From an uncultured Bacteroidales bacterium (GTDB lineage Bacteria > Bacteroidota > Bacteroidia > Bacteroidales > SZUA-534): a DNA stretch of 64,000 nt. Positions within the stretch are counted from its first letter, which is position 1; each line of letters opens with the position of its first letter. Below the pieces are notes generated by a model. That model was not told where the DNA came from, ran no database searches, and saw only the letters and a program-made list of their open reading frames with translations. The stretch covers positions 102,718-166,717 of the forward strand of contig CADASL010000011.1 of NCBI GenBank assembly GCA_902790595.1, in the 5' to 3' direction. A program made the translations under genes and the position numbers. Below, in pieces: positions 8,551-17,398 of the stretch.

Positions 8551-9867
8551 ATGATGCTTCGTCAATTCAGGCAGTTTGTGAACCAGAACCGGCTTTTCAA
8601 CCACAGCCACAGTCTTTTAGCGGCCGTGAGCGGTGGCGCCGACTCGGTTGTGATGCTTCATCTGCTGGCGCAGTGCCGGCTGAAGGTGGCGGTGGCGCAC
8701 TGCAATTTTCAGTTGCGCGGTGCCGATGCCGATGGCGACGAGAAGTTTGTGCGCCAACTGGCCGCGAAATACCAAATGCCGTTCTTCAGCATCCGCTTTA
8801 ACACTTTGGCTTACGCCGATGAGCACCGGCTGTCGGTGGAGATGGCCGCACGCGAACTGCGTTACAACTGGTTCGCCCAACTGGCCGCCGAGCATCATTT
8901 CGACCGCATTCTGACGGCCCATCATCTGAACGACAACATCGAAACGCTGCTGCTCAACCTTGCGCGCGGCACGGGAATCAACGGACTGGTGGGAATTTCT
9001 GCTGTCAACGGAAACATTGCGCGGCCGCTGCTTTTCGCAACCCGCAACCAGATTGAGGAATACGCGCGGCTCAACAACCTTGCGTTCCGCACCGACTGCA
9101 CAAATCTCACCGACGACTATCAGCGCAACATTGTCCGCCACCGCATTGTGCCGGTCCTGAAAGAGTTGAATCCGTCGTTTGAAGAGCGTATGCTGAGGAA
9201 TTTCAAGCATATACATCAGGCAGCCGACATCTACAACTGGTATATCGACAAGGCGAAAGCCGAAGTGCTGAAAAACACCGGCAACGGTTGCATAATTGAT
9301 GCGGAAAAACTTATGCAACAGCCATTTGCAGAGCCTGTTCTTTATGAATGTTTGAAACCGTTCGGGTTCAACGGAGCGCAAGTGGAGGACGCGATGAAAA
9401 ATATCGGGCAGAAATCGGGCTGCACATTCAGTTCTGGCAGTCACCGTCTGCTGGTCGACCGCTCGCAGATTATTATCGAGCCAATCGAACATACTGAATT
9501 TGAGTCAATTGTAATTGAATCACCGCAAAACATCGACAGTCTTAGAATAAAAATGAAGGTGGTGCCAGCCGCCGATTTTGTGCTCGACAAACGGCGTTGC
9601 GTTGCCTGTCTCGACCTTGACAAACTCAGTTTTCCGCTGACAATCAGGCGTTGGCAGCACGGCGACTTTTTCTACCCCATAGGAATGTCAAAAGCACAAA
9701 AACTGAGCGACTTTTTCGTGAACAACAAGGTGAATGTGTTTGAAAAAGAGCGCGCTATGGTGCTCACATCTGGCGAACAGATTGCGTGGATTATCGGCTA
9801 CCGCCCCGACAACCGATTCAAAATCAGCAACAAAACGCAACGTGTGCTTGTGGTGGAAGTTGATTGA
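8551..9867 (+). CDS. tilS: tRNA(Ile)-lysidine synthetase
   Basis: Converts C34 of the CAU-anticodon tRNA-Ile to lysidine using ATP and lysine, which lets it read AUA; the enzyme is essential in most bacteria. The 438-residue protein carries the PP-loop SGGADS near residues 27-32, the HCNFQLRG and HHLNDNIETLLLNLARG motifs, and the family's C-terminal domain (RRWQHGDFFYPIGM, SDFFVNNKVN). The open frame starts at 8500, but those extra codons cover a promoter element and are not family-like, so the ATG at 8551 (or 8554) is preferred. It is divergent from the GT4 gene and convergent with recJ. Confidence 0.96.
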   Translation: MMLRQFRQFVNQNRLFNHSHSLLAAVSGGADSVVMLHLLAQCRLKVAVAHCNFQLRGADADGDEKFVRQLAAKYQMPFFSIRFNTLAYADEHRLSVEMAARELRYNWFAQLAAEHHFDRILTAHHLNDNIETLLLNLARGTGINGLVGISAVNGNIARPLLFATRNQIEEYARLNNLAFRTDCTNLTDDYQRNIVRHRIVPVLKELNPSFEERMLRNFKHIHQAADIYNWYIDKAKAEVLKNTGNGCIIDAEKLMQQPFAEPVLYECLKPFGFNGAQVEDAMKNIGQKSGCTFSSGSHRLLVDRSQIIIEPIEHTEFESIVIESPQNIDSLRIKMKVVPAADFVLDKRRCVACLDLDKLSFPLTIRRWQHGDFFYPIGMSKAQKLSDFFVNNKVNVFEKERAMVLTSGEQIAWIIGYRPDNRFKISNKTQRVLVVEVD

Positions 9868-9923
9868 GAACGGATGTGAGCCGGCTACGCACAAGTGCAT
9901 CAGCGCCGGACACCGCAAAATTT

Positions 9924-11759
9924 CTACGACCTTCCCGCAGACTCCTCCTGCTGCTCCCTCTCCCACTCGCCAGCCATTTTTATGTCGTACGACTTCAGCT
10001 GCAGTGTTTCTTTGCCTCTGAAACTATTGATTTCCAAAGAGAAACACATATCGAACTTCTGCCCGTTGTGTATGGCATCAAAATGCTCCGACTGCTTGAA
10101 GGCTATGGCCGAAAAAGGACGCCCGACAGTGCCGTCGTTAACAATAAGCTTCAGGTGCTCGCGCGTCTGCCCCACCACCTGCGACGCGCCGGTGTCGAAC
10201 AGATTGCGGCAGGCGAACACAGGCGCCATATTGCCGGGTCCGAACGGCTCAAACATCTCAAGGCACTTGAAAAATTTCGGCGTAACATCAGACAGCAGCA
10301 ACTCCTCGTCAACATCGATGCGGGGCACCATAATGTCGCTCGTCATCATACTGTCGACAACGCTTTCAAACTTGCTGATGAAAGCCTCCAGATTCTCCTC
10401 TTTGAGCGTAAGTCCGGCCGCATAGGTGTGACCGCCAAAACTCTCAAGCAGGTCCTGACATTTCTCGATGGCCTCGTAAAGGTTGAAGCCCGGAATCGAA
10501 CGTGCCGAGCCGGTTATTAAACCATTTGATTTTGTGCATATTACGGTTGGCCGATAGTAGAAATCGATGAGCCGTGAAGCCACAATTCCTATCACACCTT
10601 TGTGCCACTCCGGGTTGTAAAGAACCGTCGATTTTCGGCGTTTCAGCTCCTCGCTGCCGTCAATCACGGCCAACGCCTCGTTGGTGATGTTCTGGTCGTG
10701 AGTTTTGCGGTCGGTGTTGTCGGTCTCAATCTTGCAGGCCATCTCCTCGGCTTTCGCCATATTGCGTTCAACCAGCAAATCAACCGAATAACGGCCCAAA
10801 TCCATACGTCCGGCAGCGTTGATGCGCGGTCCTATTTTGAACACAATGTCGCCAATCTTGACCGGGTGGAACTCGGGGTCGCCCGTAGTTTTCGACTCCT
10901 CAATCGAGACATCGATAGGCATACCGTCCTTGCCGCGCAAAGGTGGCGGAGTAATGCCCGACTTCAGCATCACGGCACGCAAACCCACACGCGGATTGGT
11001 GTTGAGCTGGCGCAGACCAAAGTAGGCCAGAATGCGGTTCTCATCGACAATGGGCACAATGTCGCTGGCAATGCTCACAACCACAAGGTCGAGGAACGGC
11101 TTAATCTGATAGAACGGGATTTTGTGCTTGGTGGCGTAGGCCTGTATGAGCTTGAACCCCACTCCGCAACCCGACAATTCGTTGAACGGATAGTTGCAAT
11201 CGGCGCGCTTGGGGTCGAGCACGGCGGCCGCCTGTGGAAGCTCGTCGCCAGGCTCGTGGTGGTCGCAGATAATCAGCTCAATGCCACGCTCGGCGGCATA
11301 TTCCACCTTTTTCACAGCCTTTATGCCGCAGTCGAGAGCGATAATCAGGGTGCAACCCGTCTCCACCGCATAGTCAATGCCCTTGTACGAAATGCCGTAT
11401 CCCTCAGTGTAACGGTCAGGCACATAGTAAAATACATTGCGGCACTTGCTTTTCAGGAACACATACATCATTGCGACCGCGGTGGTGCCGTCAACATCGT
11501 AATCGCCGTAAATGAGCACGTTCTCGCGCTCCACAATGGCACGCTCAAGCCGCGCCACTGCTTTGTCCATATCCGTCATCAGGAATGGGTCGTACAGCTG
11601 CTGCAAATCGGGCCTAAAAAACTTTCGTGCTGATTCACTGTCTTTTATGCCTCGCTGCAAAAGCAATCCGGCCAACGGTTTGCTAATGCCCACCGTTGTT
11701 GCCAATTCTTCAATCTTCTCCGCTTCGACCTGTTCCTTTAATATCCATTTTTTTTGCAT
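9924..11759 (-). CDS. recJ: Single-stranded-DNA-specific exonuclease RecJ
   Basis: A 5'-3' exonuclease on single-stranded DNA used in recombination and mismatch/base-excision repair. The 611-residue protein has the DHH phosphoesterase motifs in order: DYDVDG at 86-91, ALDCG, the DHHEPG metal site and GPRINAAGRM. The DHHA1 segment includes GGHTYAAGLTL, and an OB-fold C-terminal region follows. Length is normal for Bacteroidetes RecJ. The ATG at 11759 is followed directly by an A-rich N terminus (MQKKWILKEQ). It converges with tilS across 56 bases and is separated from the LptF/G permease by 84 bases. Confidence 0.96.
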   Translation of the reverse strand: MQKKWILKEQVEAEKIEELATTVGISKPLAGLLLQRGIKDSESARKFFRPDLQQLYDPFLMTDMDKAVARLERAIVERENVLIYGDYDVDGTTAVAMMYVFLKSKCRNVFYYVPDRYTEGYGISYKGIDYAVETGCTLIIALDCGIKAVKKVEYAAERGIELIICDHHEPGDELPQAAAVLDPKRADCNYPFNELSGCGVGFKLIQAYATKHKIPFYQIKPFLDLVVVSIASDIVPIVDENRILAYFGLRQLNTNPRVGLRAVMLKSGITPPPLRGKDGMPIDVSIEESKTTGDPEFHPVKIGDIVFKIGPRINAAGRMDLGRYSVDLLVERNMAKAEEMACKIETDNTDRKTHDQNITNEALAVIDGSEELKRRKSTVLYNPEWHKGVIGIVASRLIDFYYRPTVICTKSNGLITGSARSIPGFNLYEAIEKCQDLLESFGGHTYAAGLTLKEENLEAFISKFESVVDSMMTSDIMVPRIDVDEELLLSDVTPKFFKCLEMFEPFGPGNMAPVFACRNLFDTGASQVVGQTREHLKLIVNDGTVGRPFSAIAFKQSEHFDAIHNGQKFDMCFSLEINSFRGKETLQLKSYDIKMAGEWEREQQEESAGRS

Positions 11760-11843
11760 TTATATAGTTTTGTATTTTGTCAGTTTTGGGGCGATTGCCG
11801 AAAGCGAATGTAAGAAATCTTGTCATAAAACAACAATTTTAGG

Positions 11844-12932
11844 TCATTTTTTCGCCTGATTGTACAAAAATAGGCCAATCAAACCGAAAATCACATTCGG
11901 AATCCAAACAGCAACCACCGGCGGCACGTGAGCGTTGGTGGCCAGAACATTCGACACCTCCATAAACATTATGTAGGTGAATGCCAGCAAGATACCCACT
12001 CCGATATTTATGCCGATGCCGCCGCGTTTCTTTCGCGACGAGAGCGTGACGCCAATCAGCGTCAGAATGAAAGTTGAAAACGAATAGGCGAACCGCTTGT
12101 GCTTCTCAATCTTCCAAACAACCACATTTTCAGAACCTTTCTGCGTCTCCTGCTCAATAAACTCATTGAGCTCGCGGTAGTTCATCGCCTCAACCACATT
12201 GTTGCGCCGCGCGAAATCGCTTGGCTGCATATTGAGCGTGGTGTCGAGCTTGCGGTGGAACTTGACGCGCTCCTCGCCGTCGGCAAAAGTGCGGATGTAG
12301 CAGTTGCTTGCCTGCCATTTGTTGAGCGTGGTGTCCCATTGAACGTACTCCGACACCAACTTCGACTTCAGCTTGCCGCCTTCAATCTGCTCCAACGTAA
12401 ACCGGTAGCCAATGTTGTAAGTGGTGTTGTAGCTTTGCATATAGATGAACTGTCCGGGCAGAATCTGGCGGTGAATATCGTGCTCGTGGTTCACATATTT
12501 GTTGCGGAAATATTTCTCCTCGAAAGCGAGCCGCTGCTCATTGGCTGGCGGTATAATCCAGTTAATCAGCAAATAAGACAAAATGGCCAGTATCAGCGAC
12601 GACACAAAATACGGGAACAGAAACCGCCGGTAACTGACACCGCTGCTCAGGATGGCGATAATTTCAGAGTTTCCGGCCATCTTTGATGTAAAAAAGATGA
12701 CGGCAATGAAAATGAACATCGCCGAGAAAAGATTGGCGAAATAGGGTATGAAATTGAGATAATAATCGAAGATGATGGCTTTTGCAGGCGCCTGTTTCAC
12801 AATGAAATCGTCGATTTTTTCAGAGATGTCGAAGATGACCACAATGAGCAGAATCAGAATGAGCGCAAAAGCGAACGTCCCCAGAAACCTGCGGATGATG
12901 AAACGGTCCAACTTCTTCATATAGTTGCTCAT
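11844..12932 (-). CDS. LptF/LptG-family lipopolysaccharide export permease
   Basis: Inner-membrane permease of the Lpt bridge (old names YjgP/YjgQ), which with LptB2 extracts LPS from the inner membrane toward LptC/A/D. The 362-residue protein has the usual arrangement: three N-terminal membrane helices (about 14-36, 58-80, 100-122), a periplasmic beta-jellyroll (about 125-270) and three C-terminal helices ending LFLYNQAKK. The N terminus LDRFIIRRFLGTF is the typical coupling region. The start codon lies 3 bases after the tgt stop, so the two are cotranscribed. Whether it is the F or G paralogue cannot be told here. Confidence 0.92.
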   Translation of the reverse strand: MSNYMKKLDRFIIRRFLGTFAFALILILLIVVIFDISEKIDDFIVKQAPAKAIIFDYYLNFIPYFANLFSAMFIFIAVIFFTSKMAGNSEIIAILSSGVSYRRFLFPYFVSSLILAILSYLLINWIIPPANEQRLAFEEKYFRNKYVNHEHDIHRQILPGQFIYMQSYNTTYNIGYRFTLEQIEGGKLKSKLVSEYVQWDTTLNKWQASNCYIRTFADGEERVKFHRKLDTTLNMQPSDFARRNNVVEAMNYRELNEFIEQETQKGSENVVVWKIEKHKRFAYSFSTFILTLIGVTLSSRKKRGGIGINIGVGILLAFTYIMFMEVSNVLATNAHVPPVVAVWIPNVIFGLIGLFLYNQAKK

Positions 12933-12935
12933 AGC

Positions 12936-14066
12936 CTACAATCGATTTGTAACTTTTTGAACCATAACGTTTTTCCATTCCGCGAAATTGCATTCGACAA
13001 TATGTTTTCGCGCCTCGCCAACAAGCCAAAGGTAGAACGCCAGATTGTGCATACTGGCAATTGACATTCCCAACATCTCCTGAGCCACAAACAGATGGTG
13101 CAGATAGGCAAGCGTGTAGCTTGAATCGACAAACGACGTGCCGTTGGGGTCGATGGGTGAGAACTCGTTTTCCCACTTCTTGTTTTTGATGTTGATGATG
13201 CCCTCGCTGGTGAAAAGCATCCCGTTGCGGCCGTTGCGGGTTGGCATCACGCAGTCGAACATATCAACGCCGCGGCTGATGCCCTCAAGAATATTTGCCG
13301 GCGTGCCCACGCCCATCAGGTAACGGGGCTTGTCGGCGGGCAGAATGGCGTTCACAACCTCAATCATCTGGTACATCACCTCAGTTGGCTCGCCCACGGC
13401 CAGTCCGCCAATGGCGTTGCCATCCATTCCTAGTTCGGCAATCTCGGTAGCCGCACGCTGGCGCAACTCGGTGAACGACGCGCCCTGCACAATCGGGAAA
13501 TAGGCCTGGCTGTGACCATAGAGCGGCTCGGTGCTGCGGAACGCCTCAACGCCCCGGCGCAGCCAGCGCATTGTCAGATCGAGCGACTTTCGGGCGTAGT
13601 TGTAATCGCAGTCGCCCGGCGGGCATTCATCGAGCGCCATCATAATATCGGAACCGATAATACGCTGTATGTCAATTACATTCTCGGGCGTGAACAAATG
13701 CTTCGAGCCATCGATATGCGAACTGAACCGAGCGCCTTCCTCGGTGAGTTTGCGGTTGGCCGAAAGGCTGAAAACCTGATAGCCGCCGCTGTCGGTGAGT
13801 ATGGGGCGCTGCCAGTTCATAAAGCGGTGCAGGCCGCCGGCCTCGCGCAGCAAAGCCGTTCCGGGACGCAGATAAAGGTGATAGGTGTTGCCCAGGATTA
13901 TCTGCGCGCGGATGTCGTCGGCCACGTCGCGCTGATGGATTCCTTTGACCGAGCCCACCGTGCCAACAGGCATAAAAATCGGTGTCTGAATGGTGCCGTG
14001 GTCGGTCAGAATCTGCCCCGCGCGGGCGGCTGATTTGCTGTCGGTGGCTGTTAAACTGAACTGCAT
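12936..14066 (-). CDS. tgt: Queuine/preQ1 tRNA-ribosyltransferase
   Basis: Exchanges G34 for preQ1 in GUN-anticodon tRNAs, on the way to queuosine. The 376-residue protein has the catalytic-aspartate segment LTDSGGYQVFSLS, the GNTYHLYLRPG and VDMFDCVMPTRNGRNG motifs, and the closing AYLHHL...SMHNLAFYL region. The usual C-x-C-x2-C zinc ligands before that region are absent: DPNGTSFVDSSY stands where most families have three cysteines. The open frame extends to 14153, but the ATG at 14066 gives the family start MQFSLTAT and lies just below a TATCTTTG promoter. It is the first gene of a two-gene operon with the LptF/G permease. Confidence 0.96.
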   Translation of the reverse strand: MQFSLTATDSKSAARAGQILTDHGTIQTPIFMPVGTVGSVKGIHQRDVADDIRAQIILGNTYHLYLRPGTALLREAGGLHRFMNWQRPILTDSGGYQVFSLSANRKLTEEGARFSSHIDGSKHLFTPENVIDIQRIIGSDIMMALDECPPGDCDYNYARKSLDLTMRWLRRGVEAFRSTEPLYGHSQAYFPIVQGASFTELRQRAATEIAELGMDGNAIGGLAVGEPTEVMYQMIEVVNAILPADKPRYLMGVGTPANILEGISRGVDMFDCVMPTRNGRNGMLFTSEGIINIKNKKWENEFSPIDPNGTSFVDSSYTLAYLHHLFVAQEMLGMSIASMHNLAFYLWLVGEARKHIVECNFAEWKNVMVQKVTNRL

Positions 14067-14086
14067 TGCTTTTATCTGATAGCGGG

Positions 14087-14094
14087 CAAAGATA
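14087..14094 (-). promoter_or_regulatory. -7 element TATCTTTG for the tgt-lpt operon
   Basis: Perfect TAnnTTTG on the minus strand, 20 bases upstream of the tgt ATG. Confidence 0.6.
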
Positions 14095-14174
14095 AACGAA
14101 ATCGCGAAAAATGACGAATAGCTATTCACGTTGGCCGGACATAAAAAAAGCACCTGCCTTGCAAGTGCCTTTTG

Positions 14175-14247
14175 AGCGGGTAACGAGACTCGAACTCGCG
14201 ACCCTCAGCTTGGGAAGCTGATGCTCTACCAACTGAGCTATGCCCGC
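14175..14247 (-). tRNA. tRNA-Gly (anticodon CCC)
   Basis: 73-nt cloverleaf: acceptor GCGGGCA/TACCCGC, D arm GCTC-AGTTGGTA-GAGC, anticodon arm TCAGC-TTCCCAA-GCTGA giving anticodon CCC, T arm GCGAG-TTCGAGT-CTCGT. CCA is not encoded. The acceptor stem has a C6-A67 mismatch; a T at position 6 would restore pairing. It reads GGG glycine codons. Confidence 0.93.
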
Positions 14248-14327
14248 GTTTGTGTCGGCAAAAATAGTTTTTTTCGGAAAACAAAAAACAAAACCGACCC
14301 GTTTGAGCCGGTTTTGCCTTTATTGCT

Positions 14328-15284
14328 CTATTTCAGCAGATTAGCCTTGATGTAGTTCTCAACATTGTTGAAGATGCGGTTCTGCACGTCGGTGACGTCG
14401 CCAGGAACGAACTTGCTGCCAACAATGTGCTCGTAGAGTTCGATGTAGCGGTTCGAAATCTGACTGATGATTTCAGGCGTCATTTCGGGAACCTGCTCGC
14501 CTACGCGGCCTTGGAAACCATTGGCCATAAGCCACTCACGCACAAACTCTTTCGAGAGTTGTTTCTGAGCCTCGCCTTTGGCAAAACGCTCTTCGTAACC
14601 GTCGGCATAGAAGTAACGCGACGAGTCGGGGGTGTGAATCTCGTCAATCAGGTAGATTTTGCCGTCCTTTTTGCCGAACTCGTACTTGGTGTCGACCAGA
14701 ATCAAGCCCATTTTCTTGGCCATTTCGGTGCCGCGTTGGAACAGAGCCAGCGTGTACTTCTCGAGTTGGGCGTAGTCTTCAGCCGAAACCAAACCGTTTT
14801 TAATGATGTCTTCGCGCGAGATGTTCTCGTCGTGAGTGCCAATGTCGGCCTTGGTTGTCGGGGTGATAATCGGGTGTTCGAAACGCTGATGCTCGCGCAG
14901 GCCTTCGGGCAGCGCAACACCGCAAATCTCGCGTCCGCCGTCGCGGTACAGGCGCCACGAACTGCCAGTCAGGTAGCCGCGGACAACCATTTCAACGGCA
15001 AACGGCTCGCATTTGTGACCGATGGTCACGTTCGGGTCGGGGCTGGCGATTTTCCAGTTTGGCACGATGTCGGCCGTGGCGTCAAGAAAATACGACGCTA
15101 TCTGGTTCAAAACCTGGCCTTTAAACGGAATTCCCTTTGGCAGGATAACGTCGAATGCCGAAATGCGGTCGCTCACAACCATTGCCAGATACTGGTCATT
15201 GATGTTGTACACGTCGCGCACCTTGCCGTTGTACACGCCTTTCTGGCCGCTGAATTTGAAGTTTGTTTTTGATACTGTGTTCAT
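14328..15284 (-). CDS. purC: SAICAR synthetase (phosphoribosylaminoimidazole-succinocarboxamide synthase)
   Basis: Joins aspartate to CAIR with ATP in purine biosynthesis. The 318-residue protein has [30 protein letters not shown] at the N terminus (phosphate-binding and signature region), [15 protein letters not shown] in the middle and the [12 protein letters not shown] signature near residue 215. It is the longer SAICAR synthetase form rather than the ~240-residue Bacillus form. The start at 15284 fits the family. The leader upstream is occupied by a tandem 22-bp repeat (15294-15392), whose copy number could affect expression. No other purine genes are nearby. Confidence 0.96.
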   Translation of the reverse strand: MNTVSKTNFKFSGQKGVYNGKVRDVYNINDQYLAMVVSDRISAFDVILPKGIPFKGQVLNQIASYFLDATADIVPNWKIASPDPNVTIGHKCEPFAVEMVVRGYLTGSSWRLYRDGGREICGVALPEGLREHQRFEHPIITPTTKADIGTHDENISREDIIKNGLVSAEDYAQLEKYTLALFQRGTEMAKKMGLILVDTKYEFGKKDGKIYLIDEIHTPDSSRYFYADGYEERFAKGEAQKQLSKEFVREWLMANGFQGRVGEQVPEMTPEIISQISNRYIELYEHIVGSKFVPGDVTDVQNRIFNNVENYIKANLLK

Positions 15285-15293
15285 ATTTTAAAT

Positions 15294-15392
15294 GTTTAGA
15301 AGTTTAGAGTTTAAAGTTTAGAAGTTTAGAGTTTAAAGTTTAGAGTTTAAAGTTTAGAAGTTTAGAGTTTAAAGTTTAGAAGTTTAGAGTTT
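15294..15392. repeat. Tandem 22-bp repeat in the purC leader
   Basis: The unit is GTTTAGAAGTTTAG followed by AGTTTAAA. Full copies are at 15294-15315, 15316-15337 and 15352-15373, a 14-base partial copy at 15338-15351 and a 19-base partial copy at 15374-15392. It begins 10 bases upstream of the purC start codon. Confidence 0.9.
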
Positions 15393-15514
15393 TTATGTTT
15401 AAACGTTCTGATATTTTTTTGTTTTTCTAACCGATTGTATCCGATTATATCAGAATAAGTTATCGGTTTAAATCGGCTTGAATCGGTTAGCACTTTATTC
15501 AGTCATTCAATTAT

Positions 15515-16456
15515 TCAATCCTTCAATCCTTTATCAAAGGCTTTAACAATCTCTTTCACAAGGCGATGGCGCACAATGTCGCTCTCGTCGAGTTCGACAA
15601 TGCTGATGCCGTCAATCTTTTTCAGCAGACGGATGGCCTGCACCAAACCGCTGTCCTGCGTGCGCGGAAGGTCGATTTGCGTAACGTCGCCAGTGATGAT
15701 GAATTTCGAATTCATACCCATACGCGTCAGAAACATTTTCATCTGCGGCAGCGTGGTGTTCTGCGCTTCGTCGAGAATGACAAAGGCGTTGTCGAGTGTG
15801 CGACCGCGCATAAAGGCCAGCGGCGCAATCTGAATCACGCCTTCTTCAAGATGCGATTCGAGTTTCTTGGCGGGAATCATATCGTTGAGCGCATCGTAGA
15901 GCGGTTGCAGATATGGGTCGATTTTCTCTTTCAGGTCGCCAGGCAGGAACCCCAGGCGCTCGCCCGCTTCAACTGCGGGGCGGCTCAAAACAATGCGGCG
16001 CACTTCGCGGTTGCGTAATGCTCTAACAGCCAATGCAATGGCAGTGTAGGTCTTGCCAGAGCCCGCGGGCCCAAGTGCAAAAAGCATATCGCTCTGCGCC
16101 ACAGCGTCCACCATTCGCTGCTGGTTGGCGCTGCGCGCGCGGATGGCACGGCCGTTGTTGCCGAACACAATCAGGTCGTCGGGCACATCGCTCTGGTGCT
16201 GCTGCTGATTGTTCAGAATCTGCACCAAATCGTCGTCCGAGAGTCGGTTGAAGGTGTCCAGAAAATGCACCACCTGGCGGAATTTGTCTTCGAAATCGGC
16301 AATCTGCTGCTCGTCGCCCAAAACCTTCACATCGTGGCCGCGCGCCACAATCTGAATCTTCGGAAAAGCGCGTTTCAGAATGTCGAGCCGCGAGCACTGA
16401 ACCCCGTACAAGTCAAGCGGGTCAACGGTTTCAAGGTGTAGAATCTTTTCTGCCAT
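15515..16456 (-). CDS. PhoH-family ATPase (PhoH-like protein)
   Basis: Cytoplasmic P-loop protein related to the helicase part of RecD, linked in other bacteria to RNA metabolism and phosphate starvation. The 313-residue protein has Walker A LGPAGSGKTYTAIA, a FVILDEAQNTTLPQMKMFLTRMG Walker B region and FIITGDVTQIDLPRTQDSG, the hallmark order of PhoH. The frame is open for 11 more codons, but the ATG at 16456 gives MAEKILHLETV, the normal family start. It is transcribed divergently from the SAM hydrolase gene. Biochemical role is not settled for this family. Confidence 0.92.
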   Translation of the reverse strand: MAEKILHLETVDPLDLYGVQCSRLDILKRAFPKIQIVARGHDVKVLGDEQQIADFEDKFRQVVHFLDTFNRLSDDDLVQILNNQQQHQSDVPDDLIVFGNNGRAIRARSANQQRMVDAVAQSDMLFALGPAGSGKTYTAIALAVRALRNREVRRIVLSRPAVEAGERLGFLPGDLKEKIDPYLQPLYDALNDMIPAKKLESHLEEGVIQIAPLAFMRGRTLDNAFVILDEAQNTTLPQMKMFLTRMGMNSKFIITGDVTQIDLPRTQDSGLVQAIRLLKKIDGISIVELDESDIVRHRLVKEIVKAFDKGLKD

Positions 16457-16606
16457 TATGCGTCTGTTGATTGGGCAAATGTAATTCAAAATATGAGTAA
16501 AGTGTAATGTTTAAATTGTAAAGTGTAGAGAGCCGAGAAAAGAGCGGATTGTCGGAGTCTTTTTTTTCGTTTGCGTTTTCGGTTTACGTTTTTCGTCATT
16601 GTTGAC

Positions 16607-16614
16607 TACATTTG
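16607..16614 (+). promoter_or_regulatory. -7 element TACATTTG; implies a nearly leaderless transcript
   Basis: Perfect TAnnTTTG with only seven bases between its G and the ATG at 16622. The same spacing is seen at 47375-47382 for the SixA gene. Confidence 0.6.
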
Positions 16615-16621
16615 CGCTGTT

Positions 16622-17398
16622 ATGGCAATAATAACTCTCACAACCGACTGGCACAACGACGACTTCTACGTCGGGGCAATGAAGGGCAGGATTCTGTCGC
16701 AGTGCCCTGGGGCCACCATTGTCGACATCACGCACAAGATTGAGAGTTACAAATCGGCGCACGCGGCGTTCATTCTGCGCGGCACGTTCCCGCATTTTCC
16801 GCCAGGCACCATCCATCTGATTTGCACCAACAGCGAAGTGAACGAGAAGCATAACCCAATGTGTATCAGTTACAAAGGACAATATTTCATTGGCTGCGAC
16901 ACAAGCGCGATGAAGGTGATGTTTGCCAGACAGCCCGAAAAAGTGGTGGTGCTGTCGCCCGAAAAGTTCGCCAACTCAACGTTTCCTGAACTGACCATTC
17001 TGGCGCCCGCGGCCTGTATGCTTGCCAACGGTGCCACACTCGACGACATCGGCATCGACGCCACCGACGAATTCTCGATTCTGGAACTCGGGCCGTCGTG
17101 CACCGACGACAGCATCTCGGGCAGCGTCATCTACATCGATTCCTACAAAAACGCCATCACCAACATCACGCGGAAGACGTTCGAGAGCGTGCGTGGCGGC
17201 CGCCGTTTCGAGATTGTGGTGAAGAACGACACCTACAAAATCACCGAAATCAGCCGCACCTACGGCGACGTTCGCACTGGCGACCTGCTGGCGCTGTTCA
17301 ACTCGCTTGGGCTGCTCGAAATCGCCATCCGCGACGCCTATCTGGCCGACCTGGCAAAAATTGAATGTAACACATCAGTTTTGATAAAATTTTTATAA
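16622..17398 (+). CDS. S-adenosyl-L-methionine hydrolase / SAM hydroxide adenosyltransferase (DUF62)
   Basis: The family cleaves S-adenosylmethionine with water to adenosine and methionine; relatives are fluorinases and chlorinases. The 258-residue protein opens MAIITLTTDWHNDDFYVGAMKGRI, the conserved N-terminal active-site motif. It continues with DITHKIESY, FPPGTIHL and the C-terminal barrel VIYIDSYKNAITNI. The extra upstream codons of the open frame would cross the promoter, so the ATG at 16622 is used. It directly abuts mazG (stop TAA then ATG with no gap), so the two are cotranscribed, a sensible pair of nucleotide-metabolite cleaning enzymes. Confidence 0.9.
   Translation: MAIITLTTDWHNDDFYVGAMKGRILSQCPGATIVDITHKIESYKSAHAAFILRGTFPHFPPGTIHLICTNSEVNEKHNPMCISYKGQYFIGCDTSAMKVMFARQPEKVVVLSPEKFANSTFPELTILAPAACMLANGATLDDIGIDATDEFSILELGPSCTDDSISGSVIYIDSYKNAITNITRKTFESVRGGRRFEIVVKNDTYKITEISRTYGDVRTGDLLALFNSLGLLEIAIRDAYLADLAKIECNTSVLIKFL

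Noticed and set aside
8434..8610. N-terminal extension of the GT4 protein
   Set aside because: It overlaps tilS promoter and start on the other strand and is unlike family N termini.
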